Positions 20,420 to 28,710 of a stretch of 64,000 nt of DNA are shown piece after piece (the first letter of the stretch is position 1; every line of letters starts with the position of its first letter). The position numbers and the translations under genes are program-made. Under the pieces are notes generated by a model. That model had not been told where the DNA came from, searched no databases, and was given only the letters and a program-made list of their open reading frames with translations. This stretch comes from Aequorivita iocasae. GTDB taxonomy: Bacteria; Bacteroidota; Bacteroidia; Flavobacteriales; Flavobacteriaceae. The DNA lies in NCBI RefSeq assembly GCF_016757735.1, contig NZ_CP068439.1:620001-684000 (forward strand). Reading direction: 5' to 3'.

Positions 20420-20569
20420 AAGTGATTTTTTAAATTAGTTGTTTACTGTCTTACATTGTAATGTAAGAAAATTTAAAGGATTTTTTTATACCCGTGAGAA
20501 AGAAATGATGAGTTGAAATCTTTATTTGTAAATTTAAACGGACTTTTAAATGAACCTCAAATAACCATT

Positions 20570-20998
20570 ATGAGAAAACTATTTACTTTTATCTGCTTAA
20601 TTGCAACCCTTAACGCTATTTCCCAAACCGAAGCTGAAGACAAGAAAGCAATTCTAACAGTTTTGAAAATGCAGGAAGACGCATGGAACCAAAATAATCT
20701 TGAGGATTTTATGCAAGGGTACTGGAAAAGCGATTCCTTGAAGTTCTATGGCAGCAATGGACTTACACAGGGCTGGCAAAAAACCTTGGACAATTATAAA
20801 AAAGGATATCCATCAAAAGAGTACACCGGAAATCTTTCTTTTACAATTGACGCCATTACCAAAATTGAGAAAGATTCTTATTACCTAATGGGCCAGTTCC
20901 ATTTGGTTCGTGATGCGGGAAATGCAAATGGAGTCTTCCTTATCATATTCAGAAAAATTGAAGGTGAATGGAAAATTATTGCAGATTTGAGCTGTTAA
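20570..20998 (+). CDS. Small exported NTF2/SnoaL-like (DUF4440-type) protein
   Basis: 142 residues from the ATG at 20570. This start puts a signal peptide MRKLFTFICLIATLNAISQ first; an upstream TTG frame adds 19 residues without signal character. The mature part EDKKAILTVLKMQEDAWNQ and the C-terminal FLIIFRKIEGEWKIIADLS have the helix-then-sheet pattern of NTF2-like DUF4440 proteins. No catalytic residues are recognised, so it may bind a small ligand in the periplasm. Its stop shares TTAA with the convergent hydrolase gene. Confidence 0.75.
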   Translation: MRKLFTFICLIATLNAISQTEAEDKKAILTVLKMQEDAWNQNNLEDFMQGYWKSDSLKFYGSNGLTQGWQKTLDNYKKGYPSKEYTGNLSFTIDAITKIEKDSYYLMGQFHLVRDAGNANGVFLIIFRKIEGEWKIIADLSC

Positions 20999-21990
20999 TT
21001 TCCCTTTATCCGTTTCCAAAGATCGGAAAGTAATTTTCCTGCATCACGGGTGTTTTTTGCTTCTTCCGTGACAGTTACTTCATTGCCTTCCTTTTCAATG
21101 AGAAAGCTAAAGGCAAATTTTTCGGATTGGGGATCAACGCTCATCATTCCAAAACGCAGATCGTTCAAATAGAGTCCATCCGGCCTTTCAGTAATGGTGT
21201 ACCAACCTTTTGTGATTTTTATAAGCCGTTGTACTTTTTCTTCTTCAGCTAATTTTTCAAGCGCCCCATGATTTTTTGGATGAGTAAAAAACTGAATCGG
21301 TTTTGTGTCAAAAAAAGAATAATCACCTATTAAAAAAGCATCTTCGGTTTCCACATTTGCAGTCCATAAAATAGTGTTCATTGGGCTAGGCTTGGTTTCC
21401 AAAGCGGTGTAGGCTATGTTTTGATTCTTGAGCGCAGCTTCAAATTTAGTATATGTTATTCCCTTCAATAGTAAGGTAAGCAACATATACCCACTGCTCA
21501 CAATCAACCCCAGATTATTGAATCTTCGCCTTTTGATGCTTCCTCTTTTTTGAAGCATGGCCATAATCAAAAACACCAAAAACGGTAACGTATAGAGTGG
21601 ATCAATCACGAAAATATTCTTATACGCCAACCGAAGATCGAAGGGCCAAAAAAGTTGCGTGCCCCAAGTTGTGTGCGCGTCTAACAATGGATGTGTTACA
21701 AAGCACAGAAACCAAAACCAAAACCATTGCTTGAGAGTGGCGCGTTTGTCCCAAAGCGAAAGCAGCCAGCCAAAAAGCAATCCGAAAACAACCGCAAAAA
21801 CAATGGAGTGCGTAAACCCGCGATGGATTTCCAAAGCAGAAACGGTATCGGTAAAATAGTTTGCAATAACATCCAAATCTGGAATAGTTCCAGCGATTGC
21901 CCCCAAAACCATTGCTTTGTTCCCAATCTTTTTACCTAAAACCGCTTCGCCCACGGCAGCACCCAAAACAATCTGTGTTACTGAATCCAT
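20995..21990 (-). CDS. Membrane-bound metal-dependent hydrolase (YdjM/YbcI type, DUF457)
   Basis: 331 residues. The N-terminus MDSVTQIVLGAAVGEAVLG and the His/Asp motifs HRGFTHSIVF and THPLLDAHTTWGTQLFWPF are those of the LexA-regulated, membrane-bound metal-dependent hydrolase family. Transmembrane segments lie at about 60-80, 90-105, 130-150 and 165-180, followed by a soluble C-terminal domain of about 140 residues. The substrate is unknown; family members are thought to act on phospholipids or DNA-damage products, without firm proof. The start is the ATG at 21990. Confidence 0.87.
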   Translation of the reverse strand: MDSVTQIVLGAAVGEAVLGKKIGNKAMVLGAIAGTIPDLDVIANYFTDTVSALEIHRGFTHSIVFAVVFGLLFGWLLSLWDKRATLKQWFWFWFLCFVTHPLLDAHTTWGTQLFWPFDLRLAYKNIFVIDPLYTLPFLVFLIMAMLQKRGSIKRRRFNNLGLIVSSGYMLLTLLLKGITYTKFEAALKNQNIAYTALETKPSPMNTILWTANVETEDAFLIGDYSFFDTKPIQFFTHPKNHGALEKLAEEEKVQRLIKITKGWYTITERPDGLYLNDLRFGMMSVDPQSEKFAFSFLIEKEGNEVTVTEEAKNTRDAGKLLSDLWKRIKGN

Positions 21991-22045
21991 TAAAAGCTAA
22001 TTTACAACAGCTAGGCAGCGAAAATACATTCTTATTGGGTATAAA

Positions 22046-22074
22046 AAAAGGATGCTTTTTTAAAACATCCTTTT
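22046..22074 (-). terminator. Rho-independent terminator of the duplicated-domain gene
   Basis: On the minus strand AAAAGGATG pairs with CATCCTTTT, followed by a T run into 22043. It sits 25 bp after the stop at 22099. Confidence 0.75.
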
Positions 22075-22098
22075 CTAAATATTTTAATTCTGAATTTT

Positions 22099-22923
22099 CT
22101 ATTTCGAAAGTTCAGCCACTAAAGTATAGGCAGAATCTCCATGGACGCCTGTAAAATATTTGTTCCATTTCTTACCTCTTTGCTTTCCTGTATCCCCAGG
22201 CCACGCTTGAGAAATAAGAGCCCCGTTTTTGTCAAACATCTTTTCCAAATCGCACATAGAATCTACAAAAAATGCTTCCACAAATTCAGTTTTGTCACTT
22301 CCCCACGCGTGTACATTAGGGTAATAGCCTTTTATGTATTCGTTTTTAGAAATAACCTTCGCCATATTTTCGGCGCGCATTTCATTAAACTCATTTTGGG
22401 AACCATCATCTGGAAAAGTAAAGTAGGTGCGGCGAATGTACAGCACCAAGTCTTTATCATTGTCCTGCGGAATTAATTTGGCGCCGTCCAAAGGAGCATA
22501 TATTTCATCAGAATGTTTTGCTGAAAAATAATCATCACGATTTTTGAAAAACTTTTCTCTGGCTTTTTCATCAGGCCAAGCCTGTTTTGCGAGCTCTTCA
22601 TTTCGCTTTGCTGCTTTTTCCATTGCTTCCCAGGATGGATAAGTCTGTACATACAGTACTTCTGAATTGTCTGGCGAAAAAAGATGCGTATAATATGATG
22701 CTGAAGAAATATACTCATTCTTGGCAACAACTTTCTGTAAATACTCTTTTTCAACTGCTTTCCAAGCATCCATGCTAAAATCTTCTTTATCCATATTCCA
22801 GTGCATGGTGGTAGCGGAAAGATACTTTGGCCGGTTCGTCTCATTTTGCGCGAAAATGCTAAAATTCAAAAGCAGCATAATTGATGCTATTGCAATAAAC
22901 TTAAGGTTGGTGGTTGTTTTCAT
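22099..22923 (-). CDS. Secreted protein with two related domains, unknown function
   Basis: 274 residues with a signal peptide (1-26, ending SIFAQ). The mature part appears to be an internal duplication. Half one has W-x-A-x-E-K-x-Y-x-x-K-V and AKNEYISSASYYTHLFSPDN, then AKQAWPDEKAREKFFKNRDDYFSAKHSD. Half two has MAKVISKNEYIKGYYPNVHAWGSD, then SQAWPGDTGKQRGKKWNKYFTGVHGD. Each half has the length and pattern of a dimeric alpha-beta barrel (ABM/Dabb-like) domain, which is inference. No active-site residues are recognised. It has its own terminator and a 170-bp upstream gap. Confidence 0.7.
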   Translation of the reverse strand: MKTTTNLKFIAIASIMLLLNFSIFAQNETNRPKYLSATTMHWNMDKEDFSMDAWKAVEKEYLQKVVAKNEYISSASYYTHLFSPDNSEVLYVQTYPSWEAMEKAAKRNEELAKQAWPDEKAREKFFKNRDDYFSAKHSDEIYAPLDGAKLIPQDNDKDLVLYIRRTYFTFPDDGSQNEFNEMRAENMAKVISKNEYIKGYYPNVHAWGSDKTEFVEAFFVDSMCDLEKMFDKNGALISQAWPGDTGKQRGKKWNKYFTGVHGDSAYTLVAELSK

Positions 22924-23093
22924 AATCCCATAAAATTAAAATTAGTATAAATATTAAAATTGATTACTATTTAATATTTGGGGCAATCTGAGGAGTATAA
23001 AAAGCTGAAATAAGAGGTTTATAAGGGAATAAACTGTACTAAAAGTACTAAAAAAATAATTACAAACAATTGTTTTTCTGGTAATTATAGAAA

Positions 23094-24866
23094 TCAATCC
23101 ACAATTTGCATTTTCTTCAGCAGAAAGGAGGCGTTCATATTTTCACAGATTCCGGGCTTAAAAGTGTAATCGAAAAGGAGTTCGTCGTTTTCAATTCGGG
23201 CATCGAAGAAATAATTTTTTACTTCGGGCAGTTCTTCCGCAGCTACACAAAGACTCAAATCGTGTGTGGCGATGATTCCAGTGGAATTGCTGGCCACAAG
23301 CTTTTCAACAAATTTTCGGGAACCAATAGCTTTATCGGTACTGTTCGTTCCTTTCAAAATTTCGTCAAGAATAATAAAATAGCGGTCTGTTTTTATTTCG
23401 TCCACAATAAATTTTAAACGTTTCAATTCACTGAAAAAGTAAGATTCATCATCCGTCAAACTATCTGTAGTACGCATACTGGTAATGAGCTTTATGGGAT
23501 TATATTCCGTCTTTTCGGCACAGACCGGCAGGCCCATATTTCCCATTACAATTTGAAGTGAAACGGTTCTTAGAAATGTACTTTTTCCTGCCATATTCGC
23601 TCCAGTAACAATGAAAAATTCTTCCGAATTGATCTGAAAGTCGTTGCGTACCATTGTCGCTTCCCTTAATAAGGGGTGCCCGGCACCTTTCACTTTTAAA
23701 ACGGGAACATCTTTACTGATCTTGGGAAAAACATAACTCGGATGGTTAAAACCAAAATTGCCAAAACTGTTATAGGCATCAAAAAAAGTAATCACATCAA
23801 ACCACACGGGAACACTCTGTTTATGAGCCTCCACCCATTGCTCTATGTTGTAGCTTTGTCGTAAATCGCGCAACATAAAACCATTTGCAATGATGCCGAT
23901 GAGCATATTGCTGCGTTGGTCCAGCGCATCCAAATGTTTGGCAAATTTCTTTAAAACCGAAGAAGCTTTTGAAGTAGTATCTACAATTAAATTTCTCTTT
24001 TCGGAAAGCAATGCTGAAGAAAATTCTTGGGTTTCAATTTCTAAAATGAGCTTGTGAAACTGCTCAAAAGTGCTTTGAATTTTTGAAGTATGCGATGAAA
24101 GATCGTTAACCTTTTTTAAATACCTGCCAGAAATGGCCAAGCCCAAAAAGAACCAGCCCGCCAAAGCGTAGCCGGATATCACATCAAGATAGTTCAGAAC
24201 AATCAATATTACGGAAATGAGCGAAAAAACAAGTGACACAGGTTTTACCCACTTCGGGACAAAAGCTTTGTAGTTTTTAAGCCAATCGGTTACTTCGGTC
24301 GCGGAAACTTCGGTTTTTACCAAAGATGCAATTCCTGAAAAATGCTGTCGCCATTTTGGCATTTCAGACAACTCGTTTATTGCTTGTTGCTTTTTGGGGA
24401 TAGCATCAATTTCGTTTTCCGTAAAAAGTTTTGCCAAAAAATCTGACCCGCTTTCCAAGGCAGTTCTATTCAAATATTGAAAAAAGGAGCCTCTTCCAAA
24501 AAGATCTATATCCTGGCTGTAAAAATGAAGAGGATCTTTGTATTTTTCGCCAGAAGGCAAATGATGGAAGACTCGATTCATTACTTCAAGCTCGGTCTCA
24601 TTTTGGGCAATCAAAGCTTTTATTAGTTCACGCTCGTACTGTAGATTGCTGTGCTTTGAAACCAAATAAACAAATGCTATAACCGCTGAGACAATAATGG
24701 CTATAACTACTTTTACATTTCCGAAGAAAAAATAAACTCCTGCACAAGCAAGCAAAAAAGCCACAAGCCTGATCGTGCTGGAAAGTGCCAATTTACGCTT
24801 TACTTTTTGTAGATCCCCTGCGTGGATATCAATCTGTAATTTGTAAAAATCGGAAGAATTCTTCAT
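23094..24866 (-). CDS. Membrane-anchored MutS-family ATPase
   Basis: 590 residues. It has the MutS ATPase core: Walker A VTGANMAGKSTFL near residue 420 and Walker B YFIILDEILKGTNSTDKA near 500, with the clamp/lever helices in front. It lacks the mismatch-binding and connector domains of MutS1 and the Smr domain of MutS2. Instead it has two hydrophobic helices near the N-terminus (about 28-68) and two more at about 208-248, so it is predicted to sit in the inner membrane. Such proteins are widespread in Bacteroidota, with unknown function. It is the last gene of the ruvC operon, 17 bp after the MmcQ-like gene. Confidence 0.88.
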   Translation of the reverse strand: MKNSSDFYKLQIDIHAGDLQKVKRKLALSSTIRLVAFLLACAGVYFFFGNVKVVIAIIVSAVIAFVYLVSKHSNLQYERELIKALIAQNETELEVMNRVFHHLPSGEKYKDPLHFYSQDIDLFGRGSFFQYLNRTALESGSDFLAKLFTENEIDAIPKKQQAINELSEMPKWRQHFSGIASLVKTEVSATEVTDWLKNYKAFVPKWVKPVSLVFSLISVILIVLNYLDVISGYALAGWFFLGLAISGRYLKKVNDLSSHTSKIQSTFEQFHKLILEIETQEFSSALLSEKRNLIVDTTSKASSVLKKFAKHLDALDQRSNMLIGIIANGFMLRDLRQSYNIEQWVEAHKQSVPVWFDVITFFDAYNSFGNFGFNHPSYVFPKISKDVPVLKVKGAGHPLLREATMVRNDFQINSEEFFIVTGANMAGKSTFLRTVSLQIVMGNMGLPVCAEKTEYNPIKLITSMRTTDSLTDDESYFFSELKRLKFIVDEIKTDRYFIILDEILKGTNSTDKAIGSRKFVEKLVASNSTGIIATHDLSLCVAAEELPEVKNYFFDARIENDELLFDYTFKPGICENMNASFLLKKMQIVD

Positions 24867-24883
24867 TTAGTTATTGCGTTGTT

Positions 24884-25243
24884 TTAAAGCGACAGAAGTT
24901 CGGCCTGAAGTTTTTTGGTCAGACTATTTACCACCAAATGATAGGAGTGATCAATTAATTCTAAAATCAATCCATTAGGAATATTTCTTTCCAGTTCCAC
25001 GGTGTTCCAATGAACCTTGCTCATATGCCAGCCTGGGCGAATGAGCCCGTCATACTCCTCCCGTAGTTCGATAGCGCGCTTGGGGTCGCACTTTAGATTC
25101 ACGGTTGCAGGGTGATTTTCAAGTCCCGCGAGTGCGAACATCTTGCCCATTACCTTAAAAACGAGCACATCCTCACCAAAGGGAAATGATTCAGTAACTC
25201 CTTTTTTGGCAATGCAATATTCACGAAACTGTTCTATATTCAT
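24884..25243 (-). CDS. MmcQ/YjbR family protein
   Basis: 119 residues from the ATG at 25243. The family motifs FREYCIAKKGVTESFPFGED, VFKVMGKMFALAG, NLKCDPKRAIELREEY and GWHMSKVHWNTVEL are all present, with the usual length. This CyaY-like fold is thought to bind DNA, but its role is poorly known. The open frame extends to 25300, but the ATG at 25243 overlaps the stop of the DUF4230 gene as ATGA, which points to translational coupling. Confidence 0.9.
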   Translation of the reverse strand: MNIEQFREYCIAKKGVTESFPFGEDVLVFKVMGKMFALAGLENHPATVNLKCDPKRAIELREEYDGLIRPGWHMSKVHWNTVELERNIPNGLILELIDHSYHLVVNSLTKKLQAELLSL

Positions 25244-25851
25244 TGCTTTAATTTGGGTTTTTCCGCAGCGGCATAAAGCGCAGCATAGTCTAGTTTCCAA
25301 TTGATTGTTTCTACTAATTTTTCCATTAACTGGATAGTTTCCAAAGCTTGTTTTGAGGCTTCGTTGAAAAGTCCACTTTCGGGAATTTTATCTATTATGT
25401 GTTTTTTAGCTTCTTGGTTAATTTCGGTCAAATCTGTTGCGGTAAAAGGATTTGCCCAACCTTCACGCTTGTCGTAATATTTGAAATCTGTTTCAATAGT
25501 TAGCAGTTCGGGCTGGGGAAAATTGGTTAAAATAATAGTTCGGTTTTTTGTATCGGCGTGCATCTTCACTTTTGTGAGATCAAACCCAATGTGTGCCTTT
25601 GCTTCAATCAAAACCAAGGCTTTCTTTTTTCCCAATAGTAAATTCAGCCATTTATCTTTCACATTTTCGTAATGGAAAATTTCAGAAAAATCACCTTCTA
25701 CGGTAATAAACTTACACACACTGCGGACTTTTTCCATCAAAATTACCGACTGTGTGTTTACCCGCTCACGCTTTCGGCCACTGCTGAAACGTGCAAAAAG
25801 AAAGTAAGCTAAAATGGCTCCAACGGCCAAGCCAATAAAAAGATATTCCAT
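25240..25851 (-). CDS. DUF4230 membrane-anchored protein
   Basis: 203 residues from the ATG at 25851. One N-terminal transmembrane helix (MEYLFIGLAVGAILAYFLF) is followed by a soluble domain with the DUF4230 pattern: VEGDFSEIF, then KALVLIEAKAHIGFDLTKV, then NFPQPELLTIETD. The function of the family is unknown. A TTG 15 bp further upstream is in frame but would overlap the preceding gene. Fourth-to-fifth member of a tightly packed operon, overlapping the next gene by four bases. Confidence 0.85.
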   Translation of the reverse strand: MEYLFIGLAVGAILAYFLFARFSSGRKRERVNTQSVILMEKVRSVCKFITVEGDFSEIFHYENVKDKWLNLLLGKKKALVLIEAKAHIGFDLTKVKMHADTKNRTIILTNFPQPELLTIETDFKYYDKREGWANPFTATDLTEINQEAKKHIIDKIPESGLFNEASKQALETIQLMEKLVETINWKLDYAALYAAAEKPKLKQ

Positions 25852-25855
25852 GGTA

Positions 25856-26206
25856 TTATTTTCCAATGCTTCCCAAATGTGTATTTTTAAAACTGTCGGG
25901 GTATTTTAAACCGTAACCAAAAATTCTGTCAAAAGATGCGTGTGAGAACAAAATTACACCTATTAAAATTAACAATGAATTGTTCAGATAAAATCCTGAT
26001 AAACCAATGGCAATGCCAATCGCTTTATGGTGAAAAAGGTTATAAGTAAAAGCGCCAACTTTAGTATTTATCAAATATCCCAACATTCCAATATCTGGTG
26101 TAAGCAGCAATGCCGGAAACCACCACCACGCATAATCCAATTGTGAAAAGAGAAAAATCCCGAAGAGAAATTGCGTCAATTCCTCAATTTTTAAAATCGT
26201 TTTCAT
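25856..26206 (-). CDS. DUF4260 family membrane protein
   Basis: 116 residues, four hydrophobic helices. The family features WWWFPALLLTPDIGMLGYL, NLFHHKAIG and SHASFDRIFGYGLKYPDSFK are intact. Function unknown; such proteins often sit beside unrelated housekeeping genes. It starts one base after the stop of the cyclase-family gene and ends four bases before the DUF4230 start. Confidence 0.88.
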   Translation of the reverse strand: MKTILKIEELTQFLFGIFLFSQLDYAWWWFPALLLTPDIGMLGYLINTKVGAFTYNLFHHKAIGIAIGLSGFYLNNSLLILIGVILFSHASFDRIFGYGLKYPDSFKNTHLGSIGK

Positions 26207-26207
26207 A

Positions 26208-26954
26208 CTAGAAAATTTTATATAAAACTGGCTTACTGGGCGAAGCGTCGTTATGGAACGAGGCTATCTGCAAATTCAACAAGTAGCTGCCATCTTCAAT
26301 TGAAGAAGGTACATAAATTAGTTCCGTAATTGTACAATCCTCCCGTGGGGCATCTGGAAAATTCCAAAACGCCTTGTGCGCCAAAAGTTTGCCTTCGTCC
26401 TTTTCCTTATCTACCGAAGGTAAATCAATCAACAAATGCTTTACACCTATTTTTCGCAAAAAGAGAGCAGCCTTTTCGTGAAGAAATGGCCAATTGGTAT
26501 CGGACCAATGTTTTGATTTTTTATCTGAAGTATTCGGAAGCGTTCTGATTACAATGGCTTCGGGCGTTATTCCGTCTAAGGCTTTTGCAATGCTTTCTTC
26601 AGAAATGGTTTCGTCTTCCCCAACTTTTTCGGGTTGTACCGAAATCACTTCGGCTAAAAAAAAGAAGGTTTTTAATGAATCATTTATGGAATGAAATTCT
26701 TTTGAAATATGACCGAAACACTCGGTATGTGTGCCGTGAGCATGAGGGTTGAAAAACACATTATTGAAATTCACCGAAGCACCTTTAGAAACCTTTCCTG
26801 TCCAATCACCCATTTTTACAGGCTCAATAGTAGGTTCGTTTTGATACCACGCCAATGGGTTTTTTTCGGAAGCCTGTAAGGGTATTGAAATATCCAAAGG
26901 CTTGGAAAGATCAACGAGTATTGTTTTATGTTTAATTTCAAGTGTTGCTTTCAT
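26208..26954 (-). CDS. Cyclase-family metal-dependent hydrolase
   Basis: 248 residues of the cyclase/kynurenine-formamidase-like superfamily. The metal-binding motif reads NPHAHGTHTECFGHI (H-x-G-T-H-x-E), and the second part has VIRTLPNTSD and LLIDLPSVDKEKDEGKLLAHKAFW. Members hydrolyse amides or esters such as N-formylkynurenine; no tryptophan catabolism genes are nearby, so the substrate is open. The ATG at 26954 overlaps the hemW stop by one base (TGATG), so I prefer it to the TTG in front. Confidence 0.85.
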   Translation of the reverse strand: MKATLEIKHKTILVDLSKPLDISIPLQASEKNPLAWYQNEPTIEPVKMGDWTGKVSKGASVNFNNVFFNPHAHGTHTECFGHISKEFHSINDSLKTFFFLAEVISVQPEKVGEDETISEESIAKALDGITPEAIVIRTLPNTSDKKSKHWSDTNWPFLHEKAALFLRKIGVKHLLIDLPSVDKEKDEGKLLAHKAFWNFPDAPREDCTITELIYVPSSIEDGSYLLNLQIASFHNDASPSKPVLYKIF

Positions 26955-28102
26955 CAATCTAAATTTACTAAGAATAAGTCTGCCGCAATGCCATCACTCA
27001 AAAACTTTCCTTTTTTTGAAATTTTTAAAGTATTGCCTTCAAGGATTAAAAGCTCATTTTTTAAAGCGGTTTCGGCTTGTTTTGAAAGATAAGCTGAGTA
27101 TTCCTTTCCAAATTCATTTTCAATTCTTTCAAGGGAAACTCCCTTTTTGGTGCGCAAACCTGTCATAATATACTCGTTATATTTATCTTCTTTTGAAAGT
27201 AATTCCTGTTCAGACGGAAGTTCGCCAGCCTCAATACTTTTTATGTATTTCGTGTTGTTAGCTACATTCCAACTGCGAAATTTTCCATTGTAACTGTGCG
27301 CCGAAGGGCCAATGCCCAAATAAGGTTTGCCTTCCCAATAGGCAGTGTTGTTTCGGGAATGGAAACCGGGCTTTCCAAAATTTGAAAATTCATAGTTCTC
27401 TAATCCAGCTTTTTCGGTTTCCGAAAGTAAAATTTCGTAATGCTCTTTTGCCGCTTCTTCATCCACCGGCGGTACGATGCCCTTTTCAATGAACATCTTT
27501 AAGGCGGTTTTTGGCTCAACGGTCAAAGCATAACACGAAAGATGGGGAACATCGAGGTTTAAGGCAATTTCAAGATTTTTTTTCCAGCGCTCATTGGTCA
27601 ATCCGGGGATGCCATAAATTAAATCGATGGTGATGTTTTCAAAATGTTGTCTCGCCTCTTTTAAACCTTGCAATGCTTCGGAAGCATTATGGGCGCGGTT
27701 CATTAGTTTTAAATCTTCCTCAAAAAAAGATTGGATGCCTATTGAGAGTCTATTTATCCCAATGGCTTTATAGTCGCTAAAAATAGTTCTCGCCTGCGCT
27801 CGAACTGACACAATATCATCTGGGTTTGCTTCCAGGGTTATTTCAGGTTTTTCCGAAACTTTATAATTTCTGTAAACTTCATCAATCAACACTCTTAAAT
27901 CCTCAATCGTTAATAATGAAGGCGTGCCGCCGCCAAAATAAATCGTTTCTACTTTGCCACTCAACTCATTTTTTCGAAGCATCAGTTCTTTACACAATGC
28001 ATTTACCAATTCACTTTTTTTCTTTAAGGAAATGGAAAAGTGAAAGTCGCAATAATGACACGCCTGTTTGCAAAAAGGAATGTGAATGTATATGCCAGCC
28101 AT
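26954..28102 (-). CDS. hemW: Radical SAM family heme chaperone HemW
   Basis: 382 residues. The N-terminus MAGIYIHIPFCKQACHYCDF carries the CxxxCxxC cluster motif (C11, C15, C18) preceded by the HIPFC typical of HemW and HemN. The extra Cys after Asp that marks true coproporphyrinogen dehydrogenase HemN (CxC) is replaced by Phe. The C-terminal part with YNEYIMTGLRTKKGVSLERI matches the HemN C-terminal domain. HemW transfers heme to acceptor proteins and is often misnamed a coproporphyrinogen oxidase. It lies one base after ruvC. Confidence 0.93.
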   Translation of the reverse strand: MAGIYIHIPFCKQACHYCDFHFSISLKKKSELVNALCKELMLRKNELSGKVETIYFGGGTPSLLTIEDLRVLIDEVYRNYKVSEKPEITLEANPDDIVSVRAQARTIFSDYKAIGINRLSIGIQSFFEEDLKLMNRAHNASEALQGLKEARQHFENITIDLIYGIPGLTNERWKKNLEIALNLDVPHLSCYALTVEPKTALKMFIEKGIVPPVDEEAAKEHYEILLSETEKAGLENYEFSNFGKPGFHSRNNTAYWEGKPYLGIGPSAHSYNGKFRSWNVANNTKYIKSIEAGELPSEQELLSKEDKYNEYIMTGLRTKKGVSLERIENEFGKEYSAYLSKQAETALKNELLILEGNTLKISKKGKFLSDGIAADLFLVNLD

Positions 28103-28103
28103 A

Positions 28104-28664
28104 TTATTTATCTATTCGCCCTTCGTTCTGTTTGACAAAAGCGGCCCAGCCTGTATAGCTTTTCCCAACTTCAACTTTCCCCGAGTTGTAAAAGTGGCAA
28201 ACAGCAGCAGCCAACCCATCGGTACTATCTAAATTCTTCGGTAATTCTTTTAAGCTCAAAAGACTTTGGAGCATTTTTGCAACCTGTTCCTTACTCGCGT
28301 TTCCGTTGCCGGTAATGGCCATTTTTATCTTTTTAGGTGAATATTCGGTAATGGGAATTTGTCGCGAAAGTCCCGCCGCCATTGCCACACCCTGTGCCCT
28401 TCCAAGTTTGAGCATGGATTGTACGTTTTTTCCAAAGAAGGGTGCTTCAATGGCAATCTCGTCTGGATTATGTGTGTCTATAAGTTCAACAGTGCGTTCA
28501 AATATCAATTTCAGTTTAAGGTAATGATCGTCATACTTTTTTAATTGCAGCTCGTTCAGTTGTATAAACTGCATCTGCTTTCCCACTACTTTTATGAGTC
28601 CGAAACCCATAATTGTGGTTCCGGGGTCGATTCCTAAAATTATCTTTTCAAATTTATCTTTCAT
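28104..28664 (-). CDS. ruvC: Crossover junction endodeoxyribonuclease RuvC
   Basis: Cuts Holliday junctions during recombination. The catalytic acidic residues are present: D13 in GIDPGTTIMGFG, the Glu in IAIEAPFFGKNVQS, and the Asp in STDGLAAAVCHFY. At 186 residues it has the usual length. It is the first gene of a seven-gene minus-strand operon (ruvC-hemW-cyclase-DUF4260-DUF4230-MmcQ-MutS-like) with spacings from -4 to +17 bp. It is divergent from the flippase-like gene, 46 bp away. Confidence 0.95.
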   Translation of the reverse strand: MKDKFEKIILGIDPGTTIMGFGLIKVVGKQMQFIQLNELQLKKYDDHYLKLKLIFERTVELIDTHNPDEIAIEAPFFGKNVQSMLKLGRAQGVAMAAGLSRQIPITEYSPKKIKMAITGNGNASKEQVAKMLQSLLSLKELPKNLDSTDGLAAAVCHFYNSGKVEVGKSYTGWAAFVKQNEGRIDK

Positions 28665-28698
28665 GGACAGAAGATTCCCGCTTTCGTGTGGAAATTAG

Positions 28699-28706
28699 TA
28701 TTTTAG
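28699..28706 (+). promoter_or_regulatory. -7-like box TATTTTAG before the flippase-like gene
   Basis: One mismatch to TAnnTTTG, ending four bases before the ATG at 28711. If used, the transcript would be leaderless. No -33 element seen. Confidence 0.3.
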
Positions 28707-28710
28707 CATA

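Noticed and set aside
22473-22844. 123-residue minus-strand frame inside the duplicated-domain gene
   Set aside because: Same strand, different frame; Met/Lys/Ile-rich shadow without signal peptide, whereas the main frame has one plus a terminator.
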